Shown here: positions 6,760 to 6,896 of the stretch, piece by piece
Numbering within the stretch: the first letter of the stretch is position 1
Layout of the letters: each line of letters opens with the position of its first letter
Assembly: GCA_036794395.1 (NCBI GenBank)
Contig: DAIRGS010000371.1
Location: 1 to 6,896, forward strand
Length of the DNA: 6,896 bases
DNA from: DASXMX01 sp036794395
Lineage (GTDB): Bacteria > Planctomycetota > Phycisphaerae > Tepidisphaerales > Tepidisphaeraceae
Reading direction: 5' to 3'
The notes under the pieces: model-generated
What the model saw: only the letters and a program-made list of their open reading frames with translations
Databases searched by the model: none
Told to the model about the DNA's origin: nothing
Position numbers and translations under genes: made by a program

Positions 6760-6896
6760 CAGGGCATTATCGTGATGCGAAGCGGCGATCGCGAATTTCG
6801 CGCGGGGGCGGGGGACTGGATCATGGCCGCGCTTGGAGAATCCGGGGCGGCGTTGCGCGGGGTACCGCTTCACTATGCCCCGGCGTGGGGGGTTGT
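6241..6896. other. Right-hand segment of strongly G-biased + strand
   Basis: By hand count, 6121-6240 has 23 G and 39 C on the + strand, whereas 6241-6360 has 58 G and 20 C. The bias persists through 6700 and is strong again at bases 1-60 of the window, while a sampled operon stretch (2401-2460: 16 G, 11 C) is milder. The break falls inside the HNH gene, at about residue 173. It reflects a shift to C-ending codons on the gene's own strand for the N-terminal two thirds. Confidence 0.5.
6785..6802. promoter_or_regulatory. Overlapping palindromes upstream of the HNH gene
   Basis: GCGATCGC (6785-6792) is a perfect 8-base palindrome. It overlaps CGCGAA-T-TTCGCG (6790-6802), a perfect 6-base inverted repeat around a single T. 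They lie 26-43 bases before the HNH start codon, where an operator would be expected. No sigma-70 promoter is clear nearby: GATAAT (complement of 6766-6771) resembles a -10 element but has no matching -35. Such short palindromes can arise by chance in GC-rich DNA. Confidence 0.25.

Noticed and set aside
6760..6873. 38-residue N-terminal extension of the HNH protein to ATG 6873
   Set aside because: Pro/Arg-rich and unlike the family N-terminus, which begins just before WTRDQQL. It also overlaps likely regulatory sequence.
1..6896. CRISPR array, tRNA, rRNA, insertion sequence or integrase
   Set aside because: I saw no regularly spaced repeats, tRNA-like cloverleaf, transposase motifs or terminal inverted repeats on reading both strands, although short or degenerate elements could escape inspection by eye.

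Overview
The window holds a tight three-gene operon on the + strand (about 383-5928) and a convergent HNH endonuclease gene on the - strand (5995-6759). All four reading frames look intact. The operon encodes, in order: (1) an amino-DNA methyltransferase with a TSPPY catalytic motif; (2) an 826-residue protein with two GHKL ATPase modules, an N-terminal MutL/Hsp90-type ATPase and a C-terminal histidine-kinase module; (3) a 577-residue protein whose N-terminal half reads as a highly diverged response-regulator receiver and whose C-terminal half is a domain I cannot name. Genes 1/2 and 2/3 overlap by about 17 and 8 bases, so they are probably translated together.

The most interesting reading is a DNA-modification module wired to a phosphorelay. 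The methyltransferase would mark or inspect DNA. The Hsp90/MutL-type ATPase would act as a conformational clamp or sensor. The kinase half could phosphorylate itself on His609 and pass phosphate to Asp154 of the third protein, switching its unknown C-terminal output domain. This fits a prokaryotic conflict or anti-phage system, by analogy with GHKL ATPases found in restriction-modification loci and with two-component-like defence systems such as Detocs. The architecture and motifs are visible in the sequence; the defence role and signalling direction are inference. The HNH protein is a plausible nuclease partner, but it lies on the opposite strand and may be independent.

Layout: 1-382 is a G-rich, apparently gene-free leader with a heptad-spaced run of GGG tracts (17-46). 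383-1738 is the methyltransferase, 1722-4202 the dual GHKL protein and 4195-5928 the receiver-like protein. 5929-5994 is a short convergent intergenic gap with an imperfect hairpin. 5995-6759 (-) is the HNH endonuclease. 6760-6896 is its upstream region, with two overlapping small palindromes.

Organism: a bacterium with moderately high GC. I saw no taxonomic marker gene. The strongly G-rich + strand at both edges and the general style would suit Planctomycetota or relatives, but this is only an impression. Base composition changes sharply inside the HNH gene near 6240. The left edge is also G-rich, so the operon plus the 3' half of the HNH gene may be a transferred segment inserted into DNA of different composition.
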